NCBI RefSeq assembly: GCF_000372725.1 | Contig: NW_005196981.1 | Span: 314,878 to 378,877 of the forward strand | Direction of reading: 5' to 3' | DNA: 64,000 bases | From: Emiliania huxleyi CCMP1516 | Taxonomy: Eukaryota; Haptophyta; Isochrysidales; Noelaerhabdaceae | Shown: positions 41,327-52,856 of the stretch, piece after piece | Layout: the number at the start of each line of letters is the position of its first letter | How positions within the stretch are numbered: position 1 is the stretch's first letter | Program-made: the position numbers and the translations under genes | Notes under the pieces: model-generated | The model's input: the letters and a program-made list of their open reading frames with translations, nothing else | The model's database searches: none | What the model was told of the DNA's origin: nothing

Positions 41327-41797
41327 TACTAGGCTCGAGATGGAGAGTCAAGGTGAGTGGAGATGCGTGTGTGGATGGTGGTTGGTGACGAGTTGTGGTA
41401 CAGGGAGATGCGGTTGTATGTCGCCATGTACATCACACGAGTGTTCTTCTCTCAACCCGCGTCTATAACTACTCTCTATATAGAGATTAGTCATTAGACT
41501 TTAGAGGGAGTACACACGGCGACGGGGCCGTTTCACTAGAGTATCTCTCGCTCATTCCCCAGTTCCCCACTACCCTTCTCCCCTTTCCCCCTGCCCGCGC
41601 CCCGGTCCGGGGTAGAAGAGACTCTGAAAAGGGTGAAGAGAGAGTACGGGCTACGGCTCTCTACACACACCTTTCCTAATATAAGAGAGAAGAACGTACA
41701 GTATGTTAGCGCTGCACCTGCATTTTGGGCACATGCAACCCATGGTCCATGCTGAGACGCGTCCCTATAGCACCTATGTTTCCTAGCACCGCTCTGC
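41327..41797. other. 3' flank between convergent genes
   Basis: AT-richer, with direct CTCTAT/TATAGAG words around 41470-41490 and pyrimidine tracts at 41570-41600. No gene is seen. Confidence 0.4.
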
Positions 41798-44040
41798 CTA
41801 GTGAAGAATGAGGTCCCGGTTGGAGTGCCGGGCCTTCTTCGCTTTGTTGCGGCGGCGGAATGCTCTTTGAACGCGGGCGAGCGACTCCTCCGTCGTCAGA
41901 CGCGACTCCCCGCTGCGCGGCGTGATGGAGCTCCAAATGGCGGAAGCAGTACTGGGAATCGCTCCCACTGATGTGGTCCTGGGCAGTTTGACCTCCGTCT
42001 TTGACGACTTCCGGCCAGACGCAGAGCCTGCAAAGTCGCCCCACGCAAGTGGCTGCGCCGCCGCTCGAGCAAAGTCCACCACGGCGCTCGCAGTAGCAAC
42101 CGTGTCCGCGTCGTCCTCGTCCATGGACAGCTGCTCGCCAGCGGGGCCCTCTCCAGTGCACACTGCCTGCAGGATGGACATGAGCCGCATATTGAAGTCG
42201 TCCTGAAAGGTTGCGCACGGCAGGTCGTTGGGCGGGTAGAGGAAGGGCTCCTCCATGTCGCGCGCCACCTCGTTGAGCCCAAAGTAGGAGAGGATCGTGA
42301 CGAAGGAGAGGGCTGGGCCGAGGATCATTGAGCAGACCCACATCGAGTAAGGGAACGCCCCCTCGATCTTAGCCAGCTGGTCGATCTCCGAAGTCCCCCA
42401 TTCGTCTTCAAAGTGCCCGACTTTGGCAACGGTCACGAGAGGGACAATCGGAATAAGCAGCAAAAGCATCGTTGCCACCATTTGCGCGTACGGGAAGGGG
42501 AAGGGGGTGTCCTCCACCTTGCGCGCCTGCGCAAAGGCCACCATCCCCTCCGAAAGCGCCTGGTACACACGGGAAAAGACAGGCGGGTCGACGGCGAGGC
42601 CGCCGTTGAAGCGGCGCTCCGTGAGCATGCGGCAGAGGCGGGCGTGGACGAGGCCAACACGATCAGGCGCGATGCGCAGCCTGCGCGCCTCGGTTGCAGA
42701 AACACCTCCGAAGACGGACAGCGGCGAGAAGGCAAATTTCGCTCCCGAGGGATGTTTCCGTTCCTTGGAACGGAGATCGGTGGCTGCCGTCGCCTCGGCA
42801 CTGCCCTCGTCGTCCTTCTCGTCGGCGGCGGATGCATAAGCGTTTGCACCATGCTTGCTTCCACCGTGCTTACTTCCATCTTCTGACGACGTCTTGGCTG
42901 CTTTTGCAGCTCGGCTTGCAACCTCAGCAAAGCGATGTCTAGGACTGGTGCCCTTGGCGCTGTCACCTTCGACAGGCCTCGGTGGCACCCGCAAGCGCGC
43001 CGTGATGTTGGTCTGAGTCTTCGCAGAATTGATCTGCTCCTGCTTGGCGGCCCTTGCGGCTTGGACCAAGCCCGGATTGCGCCTGGCGCGCCCGCCGCCG
43101 CGCATTCGGAGTGCGTCAGAGCCCACCTGCTCCGCCTCCATCGGGACGAGGTTCTTCAGCTCATAGTCGCGACGAAGCGACTGGAGCGCAAGCGCGTGCA
43201 GCAGCGAGCACCTGTGGAGAAGCAGCGCCTGGAACCGGCGACGCGCTGCCACCTTGGATGCAATCTCTGGTGGAGGCAAATTCGCCGCAAATGTCGCGAC
43301 GCGCGACCAGCCTGCATGCCCTGGACGAGATGACGCCTACCGAGACACTCGAATGGGTCCCGTCCGAGGAGAGAGCAAGGTTTGGGGAGGTCTGGGTTGG
43401 ACGCCACAGGCGAGGAGTTGGGCCAGGGCGGCGCGCCGATTCAGGGGACGGGACCTGCTGCGGATGATGCTGCTGGGCCAACGCCACGTCCGCAGCAGCC
43501 CTCATTTCTACGCCATCCTTGGAAGCAGCGCGATCAATCTTAGCCAACGCACGGACCTCGTTTCCACGGTGGTCAAAGGCCATGCACATCGAGACAACGT
43601 CCCCCCAACGAGAAGCCATTTTTGCGACGGCATCGCGCCTGGGCATAGAGTTCATCCCTCACAAACAACACCAGAGGCGAAAGTCCGAGGGCAGAGGTGA
43701 TGGCATCTAGGTGCGCGCGTGTCCCAGAAGCGCATGTACGCAATGTTGGTGCGGAATGTCAGCGCAAACGCCGCGACGTAGCAGTAGATCTGGAATGGAT
43801 ACGGGTGCATGATCAGCCGGTCCATCATCGAGTCCGAGGTGTAAACCTACAGAGGGAAAAGGCATGTATCAAGTTCAGATTGCGCCGATTGCAGTGGCCG
43901 GGGAGCGGTGTGGGCGTGTAGCGTACCTCGATGAAAACAGCAATGAGAGCGGAGATGATTGCCGGCACTACAGCTCGAGGCAGGGCTGAGCCGACGCAAT
44001 GGCACAGAATGGCCAAGAAAGCCTTGCGATAGAAGATCAT
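41798..44040 (-). CDS. bestrophin-like anion channel, four exons
   Basis: Bestrophins are calcium- or voltage-activated chloride/bicarbonate channels, also found in thylakoids. Exons: 44040-43927, 43846-43719, 43638-43455 and 43228-41798; all phases agree and give about 618 residues. Seen: N-terminal helix VVPAIISALIAVFIE; MHPYPFQIYCYVAAFALTFR followed by TNIAYMRFWD, the bestrophin signature (FRTN-AY-R-W); MASRWGDVV; LLHALALQSLRRDYELKNLV; FPFPYAQMVATMLLLLIPIV; SFVTILSYFGLNEVARDMEE followed by PFLYPPNDLP, the acidic region next to the gate. A roughly 150-residue Lys/Ser/Ala-rich insert separates the halves. Intron 2 has a GC donor. The third intron's ends are the least certain. The tail has an IQ-like RVQRAFRRRNKAKK. 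Confidence 0.82.
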
Positions 44041-44159
44041 CACAGACAGAAGATCGTCGCGCGCGCGGCCTGTGTTTTTTACGGTCCGCCGATCGAATAA
44101 TTGACTCGTCTTGTAGTGAACAGGCCGAGTTTGCGGTTTGAGCGCTTAGCGCAGACCGA

Positions 44160-45085
44160 CCGACCGCAGGGGGGGTCCGGTCGGCGGCCGCGGAAGACCG
44201 CAGACCGGGGGGGGGGGGTCAGGTCGGTCGGAGCGCAGACACCGGGGGGTTGGTCGGGTTGGTTGGCTCGAGGGTCACACCGCACACGCTCGCCGCAGCT
44301 GTGAACTGTGAATAAACTAGGGGGGGGGGTACAAAATGACGCTCGGATCAGCATCTGGATCGATTGCCATTCGCTGCCGCTTGGACGACTCGGAAGCCGA
44401 TGAGCCCGGGTGACGGCGGCGGCGATGTGTCGATCAAGCCTGGCAAGTCATCGTAGTCATCGGAAGGGACGATGCGCGCGTCCTGTGGAGAACTGGAGCG
44501 CTGCCAGAGCTTCTACAAAGCTGGTACAAAGCGACGGCAAGCAGGATAAGGCGCTGCGTGGATGCTCCACATATGTGTGTGGAGTCGGGCTCGCTCGGGC
44601 CTCGGCGAAGAAGTCTCCTTGGCGCTTGGCTGCGTGACTAGTTTTCATAGTGAAAACCGGCGATTTCGAAGCGCCCGTGGCGGTTCGCGAGAAGGAGGGA
44701 GAGCGTTTGAGGGGGGTCACGGCAAGAAAGGACACACCGACCGAGGGCGAGGGGGGGGGGTCGGTCGCGTCTCACCAGACACCACCTCGTCCGCCCCGTC
44801 GGCCGCGGTCCCCCGCCGCCGAGAGCCCGAGAGAGAGCGACCGACCCGGGAGGGGGGTCCGGTCCACACCTCGGGGGCAGACCACCGACCGGCGGGGGGG
44901 GGGGGGGGGGGGCCAACCCTTTTTAACTCTGGGCCTGGGGGGCCCCCCCCCCCCCCCCTTAGGGGGGCCGGCCCCCTTGACTGAAAAAAAAAAAAAGTTT
45001 TAAAAAAGCCCAAATTATCCTTCCAGAAAGGGACTTCCCCCCCCTTACCCCCTTGGGGGGGGGTGGCCCCCCCCCAAAAATTGTT
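44160..45085. other. low-complexity region up to the assembly gap
   Basis: G and C homopolymers of 9-20 bases (44205-44218, 44893-44912, 44938-44958) and GACCGACCG words. The last 200 bases look like poor-quality read ends rather than genome sequence. No gene is supported. Confidence 0.55.
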
Positions 45086-45185
45086 NNNNNNNNNNNNNNN
45101 NNNNNNNNNNNNNNNNNNNNNNNNNNNNNNNNNNNNNNNNNNNNNNNNNNNNNNNNNNNNNNNNNNNNNNNNNNNNNNNNNNNNN
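45086..45185. other. assembly gap (100 N)
   Basis: Exactly 100 N bases, the usual placeholder for a gap of unknown size. Features on the two sides may not be adjacent in the genome. Confidence 0.99.
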
Positions 45186-45299
45186 CCCGGCCGACCGCGT
45201 CCCAGCGAGAGAGAAGGGCATAAAGGCCGATCCCCCCTACACGTTGGAAAGGCGGGCCGGACACGGCAACCGGCTGTCGCGGCTCGAGGGCGGCAAGAC

Positions 45300-46320
45300 G
45301 AGCCACCCCCCCTACCTACCTCCATCACACCCCTTCCTCCCTTCGCCGGCAACGCTGCCCACGGCACCATCTCCAGGGCGCCCGCTGCCGCCCCACCCGA
45401 CGCGCCGCCCGCCGCCGAATGGACCGGCCGCCACCGCCACCGTCGGCGGCCGCCTCCCGCCCACCCGCACCGCCGCCCCGGCCACTGCCACCCGCGCGGC
45501 CGCCTCGCCCAACGCCGCCGCCGGCCCACCCTCCCGCCCGTCGCCGCTGCCGCCGCGCCGCCGCTGCCGCCCTCCGGGCCGCCTCCGGCCCCGCCACCTG
45601 CCTCGCCGCCGCCCACGCGACTGGCCTCGCCGCCGCCACCGCCACCGCCCTCCCCACCGCCCTCCCCTCCGCTCTCACCGCCGCCGACGCGCCGCCACGC
45701 CGCCTCTGCCTCCGCCCTTGCCGAGCCGTCGCCACCGCCCTTCTCGCCGCCTCTGCCGCCCATGGGTGCCGCCTATTCCGTGGCCCTCGCCACCGCCACC
45801 GCCGTCGCCGCCCCCGCCGCCACCGCTACCGCCGCCTCCCGCCCCGCCACCCCCTCCGACACCGTCACCCCCCCTCCCTCACACCATCCCGGCCGGCCTC
45901 CTCCGTTCTAGCCCCAACTCCCACACACCACCACCGACCTCCCCGCGCCCCCACACGCCGGCCCCGCGCACCCACGCCACCACCATCGCCCACGTCGCCC
46001 TCCCGGCCCCCCACCCCGCGCCCCAGGCTCTTCATAGCTCCGCTCGGGGCGTCCTGGCGCCGCCTCCCCAACCGCTGCGGCCCACGCGGCCGCCGGGCGG
46101 CGCGACGGCGGCTACCGGCCGGCATAGCCCTTCCAGCGCCGGCCGGGGGCTGCGGCGGCGCGCGGCGCGCGGCGGGCAAGCTGCCTGCTGGCGGGCGGCG
46201 CTTCTAGTCGTGATTTTAGTGCCGCGTAGGTCGCCCTTCGGCCACTTCTCGGGCGTGCGGCCGCAGCGCGGCGAGAAGGCGGCGCGCTCGGCCCGCTGGC
46301 GGAGGTGAAGCCCCCCAGAG
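45300..46320. repeat. CCG/CCCTCC-rich low-complexity block
   Basis: About 1 kb of CCGCCACCG-type sequence, open in several frames at once as Pro/Ala/Arg-rich peptides. Because all frames are open it gives no evidence for a protein. Confidence 0.55.
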
Positions 46321-46443
46321 CGGGAGCTGGCGGGCCGGGGGCGTCGGTCGGGTGCGCGGCGGCACCCGTGCCACCGGGACGGGCCGTGGTGGCCCGTATG
46401 GCGGCCGTGAAGGGCCGTTTGGTGCGCCCCGGCGGCCTCCTGC

Positions 46444-46622
46444 ACGGCGGCCGCCGGGGCCGGTTTGGACTGTGTTTGGGGGGGTGGAGGGGTCCGGTGG
46501 CCGGTGTGATGGTCGTTTATCACCCTCCTATCACCCACTTACCGCCCCCGGCCGTGGGGGCCTCTCCAGACGCCGCCATTTATGATTTCAAAGGGTCCTG
46601 CCGACGCTCATCACAGTGCGGC
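46444..46622 (+). repeat. direct duplication, copy 1
   Basis: CCGCCGGGGCCGGTTTGGAC ... CGCCATTTATGATTTCAAAG ... CACAGTGCGGCGG. The same order recurs 370 bases downstream with about 90 percent identity by eye. Confidence 0.8.
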
Positions 46623-46813
46623 GGAGGGGCCGGAGTCGGCGCCGCGGAGGACGAGGATGGCCGTGGCGGACCGGGACGAGCTCTGGGAGGTTCAGTGTCA
46701 GTGAGTATATTGTAGAGGCCACCCATGTGCACAATATCTTGACTGAGAGCTAAGCCAGGGGAGGCGATGCCGGGGCCGTACAGCAGCTTGATGGTGTTGC
46801 GCCGGCGTGCGTC

Positions 46814-47000
46814 CCGCCGGCCGCCGGGGCCGGTTTGGACTGTGTTTGGGGGGGGGGAGGGGTCCGGTGGCCGATGTGATGGTCGTTTATGGCCCTCCTA
46901 TCACCCACTTACCACCCCCGGCCGTGGGGGCCTCACCGGACGCCGCCATTCATGATTTCAAAGGGTCCTGCCGTCGCTCAGTCCGAATCACAGTGGGGCG
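46814..47000 (+). repeat. direct duplication, copy 2
   Basis: Second copy of the 46444 element (CCGCCGGGGCCGGTTTGGAC at 46821 ... CGCCATTCATGATTTCAAAG ... CACAGTGGGGCGG). Followed at 47019 by CATATATACTCG, a possible TATA box. Confidence 0.8.
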
Positions 47001-47205
47001 GAGCCTACCCTGGGCCCATATATACTCGTGCAACAACCCACAGACCCAGAGCAGATCAAAAACGCTCGGCCGGGGGCACGAACTAGGGGGGGGGGGGACA
47101 AAATTTGACGCTCCTATAAGGTAAAAAAGGCGGGCGTCGGGCATGCCTCCAGAACGCAGCAAGAGCACCCCGCGATAGGCATGCGGACACGTGTTAGATC
47201 TGTAC

Positions 47206-48817
47206 TCAGCATGGCACAGCAGAACGGCTCAGCGACCAAATGACCGCGCCCCTCCCTCGCGGCCTGAAGGGCTGCTCGACTCGCATCAGCTCGCACGCTG
47301 CGCTGAGCAGCCCGGGCGCCGTCGCTGGACCGTCTCCTGGCGGAAGTGGTGGCGCAACGCAGAGGGCACCCAAGGCGATCCCGCGAAGGCTGCCGCCTGG
47401 CAAGCTGGCAGCCAGCGCAGCCCAGCCGTCGGATGGGGCGGTGAGCACATTGATGTCGAAGCGATTGATGAGGTGCTGCGCGCCTGCCGAAAAGGGCGGA
47501 GGCGTGGGTGACAGGCGTCAGGCTGTGTCGGCACAGGACTTTTGAGCATCGCAGTCGTGGTGCACGGCGCTTGGAGGTGAGGGAGTGCTTGCGGCGATAC
47601 ACTGGGCGGGGATGCACGCCGGTGGCCCACGCCGCCGCCGAGTTGTCGGCGTTGAGAAGCGGCAAATTCCCGCCCGCCGGCACCGTTGCGCGCGGGTGCA
47701 GCACGGCGGTGCCCCCGAGCAGGAGGTCATCGAGGGCGAGGTGCAGCGAGCCGAGATGCAGGGAGCGCCAAGCTCCGGCGCCGCCGACTGCTGTTGGAGC
47801 GCGGTCGGCGTCCCTCCCGAAAGGACCGACAGCGGAGCTGAGCCCGAACGGCCGCGACCGTGGCAAAGCCAAAGCGAGCGCACGCCCGTAGGCGTCGGCG
47901 CGCCGGCGCAGCGCGTCGGCCGACGCCACCTCTGTCGCCGCGTCGTCGCACACTGTGCGGGCCGCAGACTCGCGTGTCGCCGCAGCGACGATCGCGACTG
48001 GCCCGGGCTGCCCTGCGCCCCCGCTCGCAGGCGCCGTGGGCAAGCCATGCCGAGGCATTGCCCGATAGCTGCCGCCCTCCTCGCTGCCAAAGGCGGGAAG
48101 CCGGTCGATCGGCAGGAGCGGCGGCGTGGTCCCGCTGGTCTCCCCCCTCGTCCAACGGCGAAAGAGGAGCGCGAGACGCCAGCGAATGTACGCACCGCGC
48201 GACGCAACCACGAGATCCGGCCGCAGCCGCGCCGTGCAATGCGCCGCGCCCCCCGCGCAGCCCACGCTTGGACCAATCACCAGCGTCGCCCCGCCGACGC
48301 GCAAAGCCGCCAGCAAAGAGACCGTGTCAGCAGCCGTCGGCGGCGGCGTCAGCAGCAGCACGCGCGACCCCTCCTCACTGCCAGCCGCAGCGAGCGTCGC
48401 GGTCAAGCGCGAGACGTGGGCGTGCAGCGCCCCGTAGCGGATGGTCTCAAACTGCGCCGCGAACAGTATGCTCGCCTCACTCCGCTGCAAGGCGACGGCC
48501 GCTGCCGCCGCTGTCGCCCCCGCCACCGTCGCCGCCGCCAACATCAGGGCCCAAGAGGCGGCGAAAACCACCATGACGGCAGCGGTGGCGGCCAGGCCGG
48601 CGGACGCAGCCGCGGCGGCAGCGACTCCGCGGCGGGGAAAGTCGTCGCGCGTGTGCACGAGCGCCGCACGCTGCGGCGCCTCGGCCGCCCACCGGGCGAG
48701 CGCCTCCGCCAGCGACGCGGAAACCACAGTCGGGGTGGCGGGCGATGCGACGGCGGAGGTGCTGGGCGGGGTGGTGACATCGCCCGTCTCAACGCGCAGC
48801 GACGGTCCGCCAGTCAT
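47206..48817 (-). CDS. OleC-like AMP-binding (ANL superfamily) protein, degenerate
   Basis: Resembles the adenylating half of OleC, the beta-lactone synthetase of bacterial olefin synthesis. From ATG 48817: SLAEALARWAAEAPQRAALV, then a hydrophobic insert (AAVMVVFAASWALMLAAATV), then IRYGALHAHVSRLTATLAAA, GSRVLLLTPPPTAADTVSLL and RLRPDLVVASRGAYIRWRLA, as in OleC. The adenylate P-loop, expected TSGSTG-PKG, reads AAATRESAARTV, so the catalytic loop is not recognisable. After about 47600 the frame changes, and INRFDINVLTAPSDGWAALA to AVPC and stop at 47206 continues the similarity. No C-terminal ANL lid domain is seen. Probably spliced and either a pseudoenzyme or a decaying gene. It lies directly downstream of an OleD-like gene on the same strand. 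Confidence 0.5.
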
Positions 48818-48851
48818 GCTGCGAGCGGCTTCCTCCTGCTCTCCCCCAGAC

Positions 48852-48887
<36 letters not shown>

Positions 48888-49610
48888 TCAGGGGCGGCAG
48901 CGGCGGGGGCGGCGGCGGCATCGCCGGCCGCGGTGGCGGCGGCATCGAGCAGAGGGGCGAGGGGCGAACGGAGGCGGTGCTGCCGCCCTTCGCTTCCGGC
49001 GCCGAGGGCAGGCTGCGGGAGCCCAAAGTGCAGCGGCGCGGCCGCCGACGTCGGGCTGTCGAGGGGGGAAGCGCAGAGGGAGCCTGCGAGGGCGGGCGAG
49101 ATGCGGAGGGGGTCAGAGGAGAGGCCGTGCCGAGCCGTGGTGTGGCGGAGGCAGTGGAGCGTCGCTACGACCCCACGAGCCGCGCGCCGTCCGGAGTGCC
49201 ACCCGCGGTCGAGGCGGGCGAGGATGAGGCTGTCCAGCCGAGTGGGGACTCGTGCCTGCTCACGCACGTCGGGCCCGTGAAGGGACGCACCTCACACCTC
49301 GGCCACAGCTGGGCGGCGACGCGAGCCCGCGAGGCGTGCCGGGCGTCACGCCGCGGGAGAGAGCCCTCGCCGCGGCGCGGCGCCGGTGCCGCTGCGGCGC
49401 CGTGTCGGCTGCGGCGCGAGTCGCAAAGGCGAGGAGCGCGAGAGCTGCGGCGAGGGCGGCGAGGTGGCGAGCGCCTCGGCTCGGCCATGCCTCGGCGGCG
49501 GCGGCGGCGGCGAGGAAAGCGGCGGCGAAGGCGGCCTGGGAGAAGACGGCGCGGCGCGCGCCCGGCCGGCGGATGGTGGCCGGGGGTATGGCTGCGTGCG
49601 CCGCAATCAC
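48818..49610. other. GC-rich interval between the OleD-like and OleC-like regions
   Basis: On the minus strand it holds a possible membrane-anchor exon (49380-49560) and an Ala-rich run encoded by a GCC repeat at 48850-48890. If it is coding and spliced, the two flanking genes would be one fused protein. I cannot settle the joins. Confidence 0.4.
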
Positions 49611-51396
49611 CTGCAGGGCCGAGGAGAGGGCGGCTGGAGGAGGTGCAGACGGGAGGCGCTGTCGCGCGCCAAATAGGCGGCCACCTCCGAGAGCGTCTCC
49701 TGCGTCGAGGTGACCGGGGCGTACCCGAGCGCCTGCCGCGCGGCCGACACGTCGAGGACGGTGGTGCGGCCGATCGCGGCGACTGCGTACCGGCTCAGCT
49801 TTGGCTCGAAGTCGCGGCGAAGCAGGCGGAGCCGCTGCAGCGCGAGCACGGCGGGCTCGGAGAGGCGCGCGGCCGCGTCGGCGGAGGGGAAGGGGAGCCT
49901 CAGCCACGGGCGCGGCAGGCCGAGCTCGTCGGTCAGGCGGCGCATCAGACCCCACAACAAGATGGGCTCGTCGTTAGTGATGTTGAAGGTTCGGCCGGCG
50001 ACGGCAGCGGCGGGCGCACGCAGCGCGAGTGCGCAGGCGTGCGAGACGTTTCGGACCTGCGGCGGGGTGGGGAGTGGGTGTGTGTGTGGGCCGGGCGGGG
50101 TGTGTGTGGCGAGGGGGAGGGGGGAGATCTCTCGCCGAGGTGAGGTCGACCACCGCGTGCGGGTCGATGACCTGGGACGGCAGGGCCGCACGGGTGTGAA
50201 GGCGGGAGTGTGCGTCGCACTCCTGTCCGTCTTGCGGGAATGCAGTGGGTGCGGCTTGAGTGCGGCCGAGTGCGGCCGAGTGCGCGTCTCGAGGCCTCGC
50301 CAGGAGCGGAGACGTGACACCGAGAGATGTGACCGAGAGATGCGACCAGGAGACGTGACCGGCATCTAGGCGAAGTGACGGGGAGCCGGCCGGCCCGCAG
50401 CGAGGCGAGGAGGCGCGGGAGGAGGTGCTGGTCCCCCACGCCGAAGATGGCGCGCGGACGCAGTACCACCGTCACAAGGCCGGCCGAGACCGCCGCCTCG
50501 CCTCCCGCCCCGCCTCCGCCCGCCCCGCCTCCGCCCGCCCCGCCTCCGCCCGCCGCCGCCTGCACCAGCCGCTCGGCTTGCAGCTTCGAGGCGGCGTAGC
50601 AACTCGGCTGGGCGAGGTGGCGCGGCGGCACGGCCCATTCGGGTATGCCGCCCACGCCGCACTCCTCGGCGAGCGAGCCGCGGCCGTTGGAGACGTACAG
50701 CGACGGCGTCGACACGTGCACGAACCGAGCCACGCCCGCCGCGGCGCAGCCGGCGAGCAGGTTTGCAGTCGCGTCCACGTTGGCAGCCGTGTGCGCCGCG
50801 CCGCCCCACGCCTCGGCCACCACAGGCGGCCAGGTGCCGCAGAGCGCGGCGCAGTGCACCACCGCGTGCTGGCCCGCGCACAGCCCCGCCGCCTCCTCGG
50901 GCAGCGACAGCTCCGCGCGCACAAAGCGAGCCGCGCCGACGGCGAGCAACGCGGGCGCCTTGGACTCGTCGCGGCCGGTGGCGGTCACCTCGGCGCCCGT
51001 CGCAGCCAGCAGCTGCGCCACAGCGCCGCCGAGGAAGCCGGTGGCGCCCGTCACCAGCACCCGCAGCGACGGGCCGCGCGGAAGCGCCCGGCTCAGCAGC
51101 GGAGACGGCGGCCGGTGCATCCCTCGAGCAATGGCCAGGAGCTGGCTTCGGCCCTCAGGCTCGAGCAGCGAGAGGAGCGCCACCGCCGCCTCGAGCGTGA
51201 TGAACGGAGGAGGCGCCGATCCGAGACCGCTGCGCAGCGGTGCGATCAGCAGCGCCTCGGCGAGCGCTGGTGAAGAGGAGTGCACCGCCGGCAAGCCGTG
51301 GTCCGCGTCCGTGGCGGCGGCCGCGGCGCCGAGGAGCGCGGGAGGAATCGCGGAGAGCAGCGCCAGCAGCTCCTGCTGCCTTTGTTGTGGCGGCAT
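49611..51396 (-). CDS. NAD(P)-dependent 3-beta-HSD / OleD-like reductase
   Basis: Short-chain (extended SDR) oxidoreductase. Exons: 51396-50380, 50171-50136 and 50056 to about 49611. Rossmann motif VTGATGFLGG at 115-124, an acidic/basic cofactor region ATGRDESK, active-site VSTPS near 228-232 and YAASK with Tyr267 and Lys271. RPRAIFGVGDQHLLPRLLAS follows, then VIDPHAVVDLTS joined to VRNVSHACALAL, the 3-beta-HSD substrate-side motif, and GRTFNITNDEP. The 110-residue N-terminal leader is helical. A Gly/Ala hinge encoded by a CGCCCCGCCTC repeat sits at 282-296. Past 49611 a frame with hydrophobic helices (FLAAAAAAEAWPSRG, LAALAAALALLAFATRAAA) may be a C-terminal membrane anchor exon. Intron 2 has a GC donor. 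Family members act on sterols or, as OleD, reduce 2-alkyl-3-ketoacids. Confidence 0.78.
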
Positions 51397-51429
51397 GGGC
51401 TCGGGGTGCAGGATTGGCGGTGCAGAGGA

Positions 51430-51605
51430 GACAAAAGAATTTTAGCACGTTCGCGCACAACACTGGGCACGGGACTGGCGCGCACTGGCACTAACACAGG
51501 TACACCACTGGACAAAAGAATTTTACGGCCCACTCCCTCGCACGACACTAGGCACAGGACTGGCGCGCACTGGCACTAACACAGGTACACCACGGACAAA
51601 AGAAA
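51430..51605. repeat. tandem repeat, period about 81-84 bases, 2.2 copies
   Basis: Copies start at ACAAAAGAATTTTA (51431), ACAAAAGAATTTTA (51512) and ACAAAAGAAAAG (about 51596). They share GGACTGGCGCGCACTGGCAC and TAACACAGGTACACCAC. It lies directly upstream of the OleD-like start at 51396, in its promoter. Confidence 0.8.
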
Positions 51606-51726
51606 AGAATCTCCCGGCATACACGTATGCAGCGGCGGCGCTGATCGATCAAGTGGACCGGGCCCTCAGCGCGGTGGAAGGGGAACCAGCGAGGGTGGCC
51701 GTCGAGAGCAGCCTAGCGCACACTTT

Positions 51727-51807
51727 GATCCTGTACCGTGTTTGTTATGACCCCCCCCGATGAACACACCAGTGAGGGAGGGCGAGACGATCGAGGGGTC
51801 CCGTACC
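51727..51807 (+). repeat. dispersed repeat, copy 2
   Basis: Begins GATCCTGTACCGTGTTTG and ends GAGGGGTCCCGTACC. It is the reverse complement of 2712-2794. Here it lies between two divergent genes. Confidence 0.75.
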
Positions 51808-52110
51808 AAAGGCGTGAAAGAAACGCGTTGGGTGGCCAATCCCCATTCTCCGCGAAGACGATGAGGCAGACGAGAGCGACGCGACAGAGGAGGAAGCGAC
51901 AGGAGGGAGAACGACGAGAGTGGGACGACCGTGGGACGACCGCGAGGTGGCATGAAGGTTGCAGCGCGAGAATCCTCCCCTTTCTCCCCTTCAGCTACCG
52001 GAGGCGTCAAAATAAAACAATTCAACCGCCGTGATGTGGCGTGTTGTCATCGTGCCCACACCTGGAGAGCACCCTGACCAGCCCAGTTGGTCCGCCTTGC
52101 CCACCTCGTC

Positions 52111-52772
52111 ATGATGCGCTCCCTGCTCGTCACCGCCATCGCTTTCTCGGCGGACGCCCTCGACTTCGTCGCGGTGTCGCCTGGGACTGGCGCCGCATAT
52201 GAGGGCTCGCTCAGCGGAAACGGCAACAGCGTCGGCTACACCGCAGCCAACGGGGACCAGTGGAACGCCTTCATCTATTACTCGAGCTACGATCAGTCCA
52301 CAATCATGATCACGCCGGCGCAGGTGATTTTCACCCCACGCATCAGGCCTCAACGGCGCGTACTGGTGCAAGAACGCGTTTCTCTTGCCCCTAGGCGATG
52401 CCCACGGAGATGCCCAAGCAGGTCCGCCTCAACTACGCCGGAAACCGGGCGTGCTACGACCTGAAAGAGGACGCCACTCAGAACGTGATGTTTGCAATCG
52501 CCCAGTACTCGTCGAAGCAGTTGACCAAAATCACGGATGAGAGCGGCGATCGCAAAGCTGGATACTGCGCCACGGCGACTGTGGAGAGACTGAGTGCACG
52601 CTGGCCTTCATCTCGGACATGGACCTCGCGGGCGACAGCCTGGAGAAGGGAAACGTGCAGGTTTACACGACCAAGCTCATCCGTGAGAACGCGTTGGGCG
52701 TGCCGACCTTCGCCCCGTTCACCATGATTACCAAGGCCTCATTCGATGCCGACTCTTCCTCCAAGGCGTTCG

Positions 52773-52856
<84 letters not shown>

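Noticed and set aside
45244-46308. 355-codon Pro/Ala frame right of the gap
   Set aside because: All frames are open in CCG-rich DNA; composition alone explains the length.
47585-50143. 852-codon Arg-rich plus-strand frame
   Set aside because: Antisense of the OleD/OleC-like region; no domain, and composition is typical of a GC-rich shadow.
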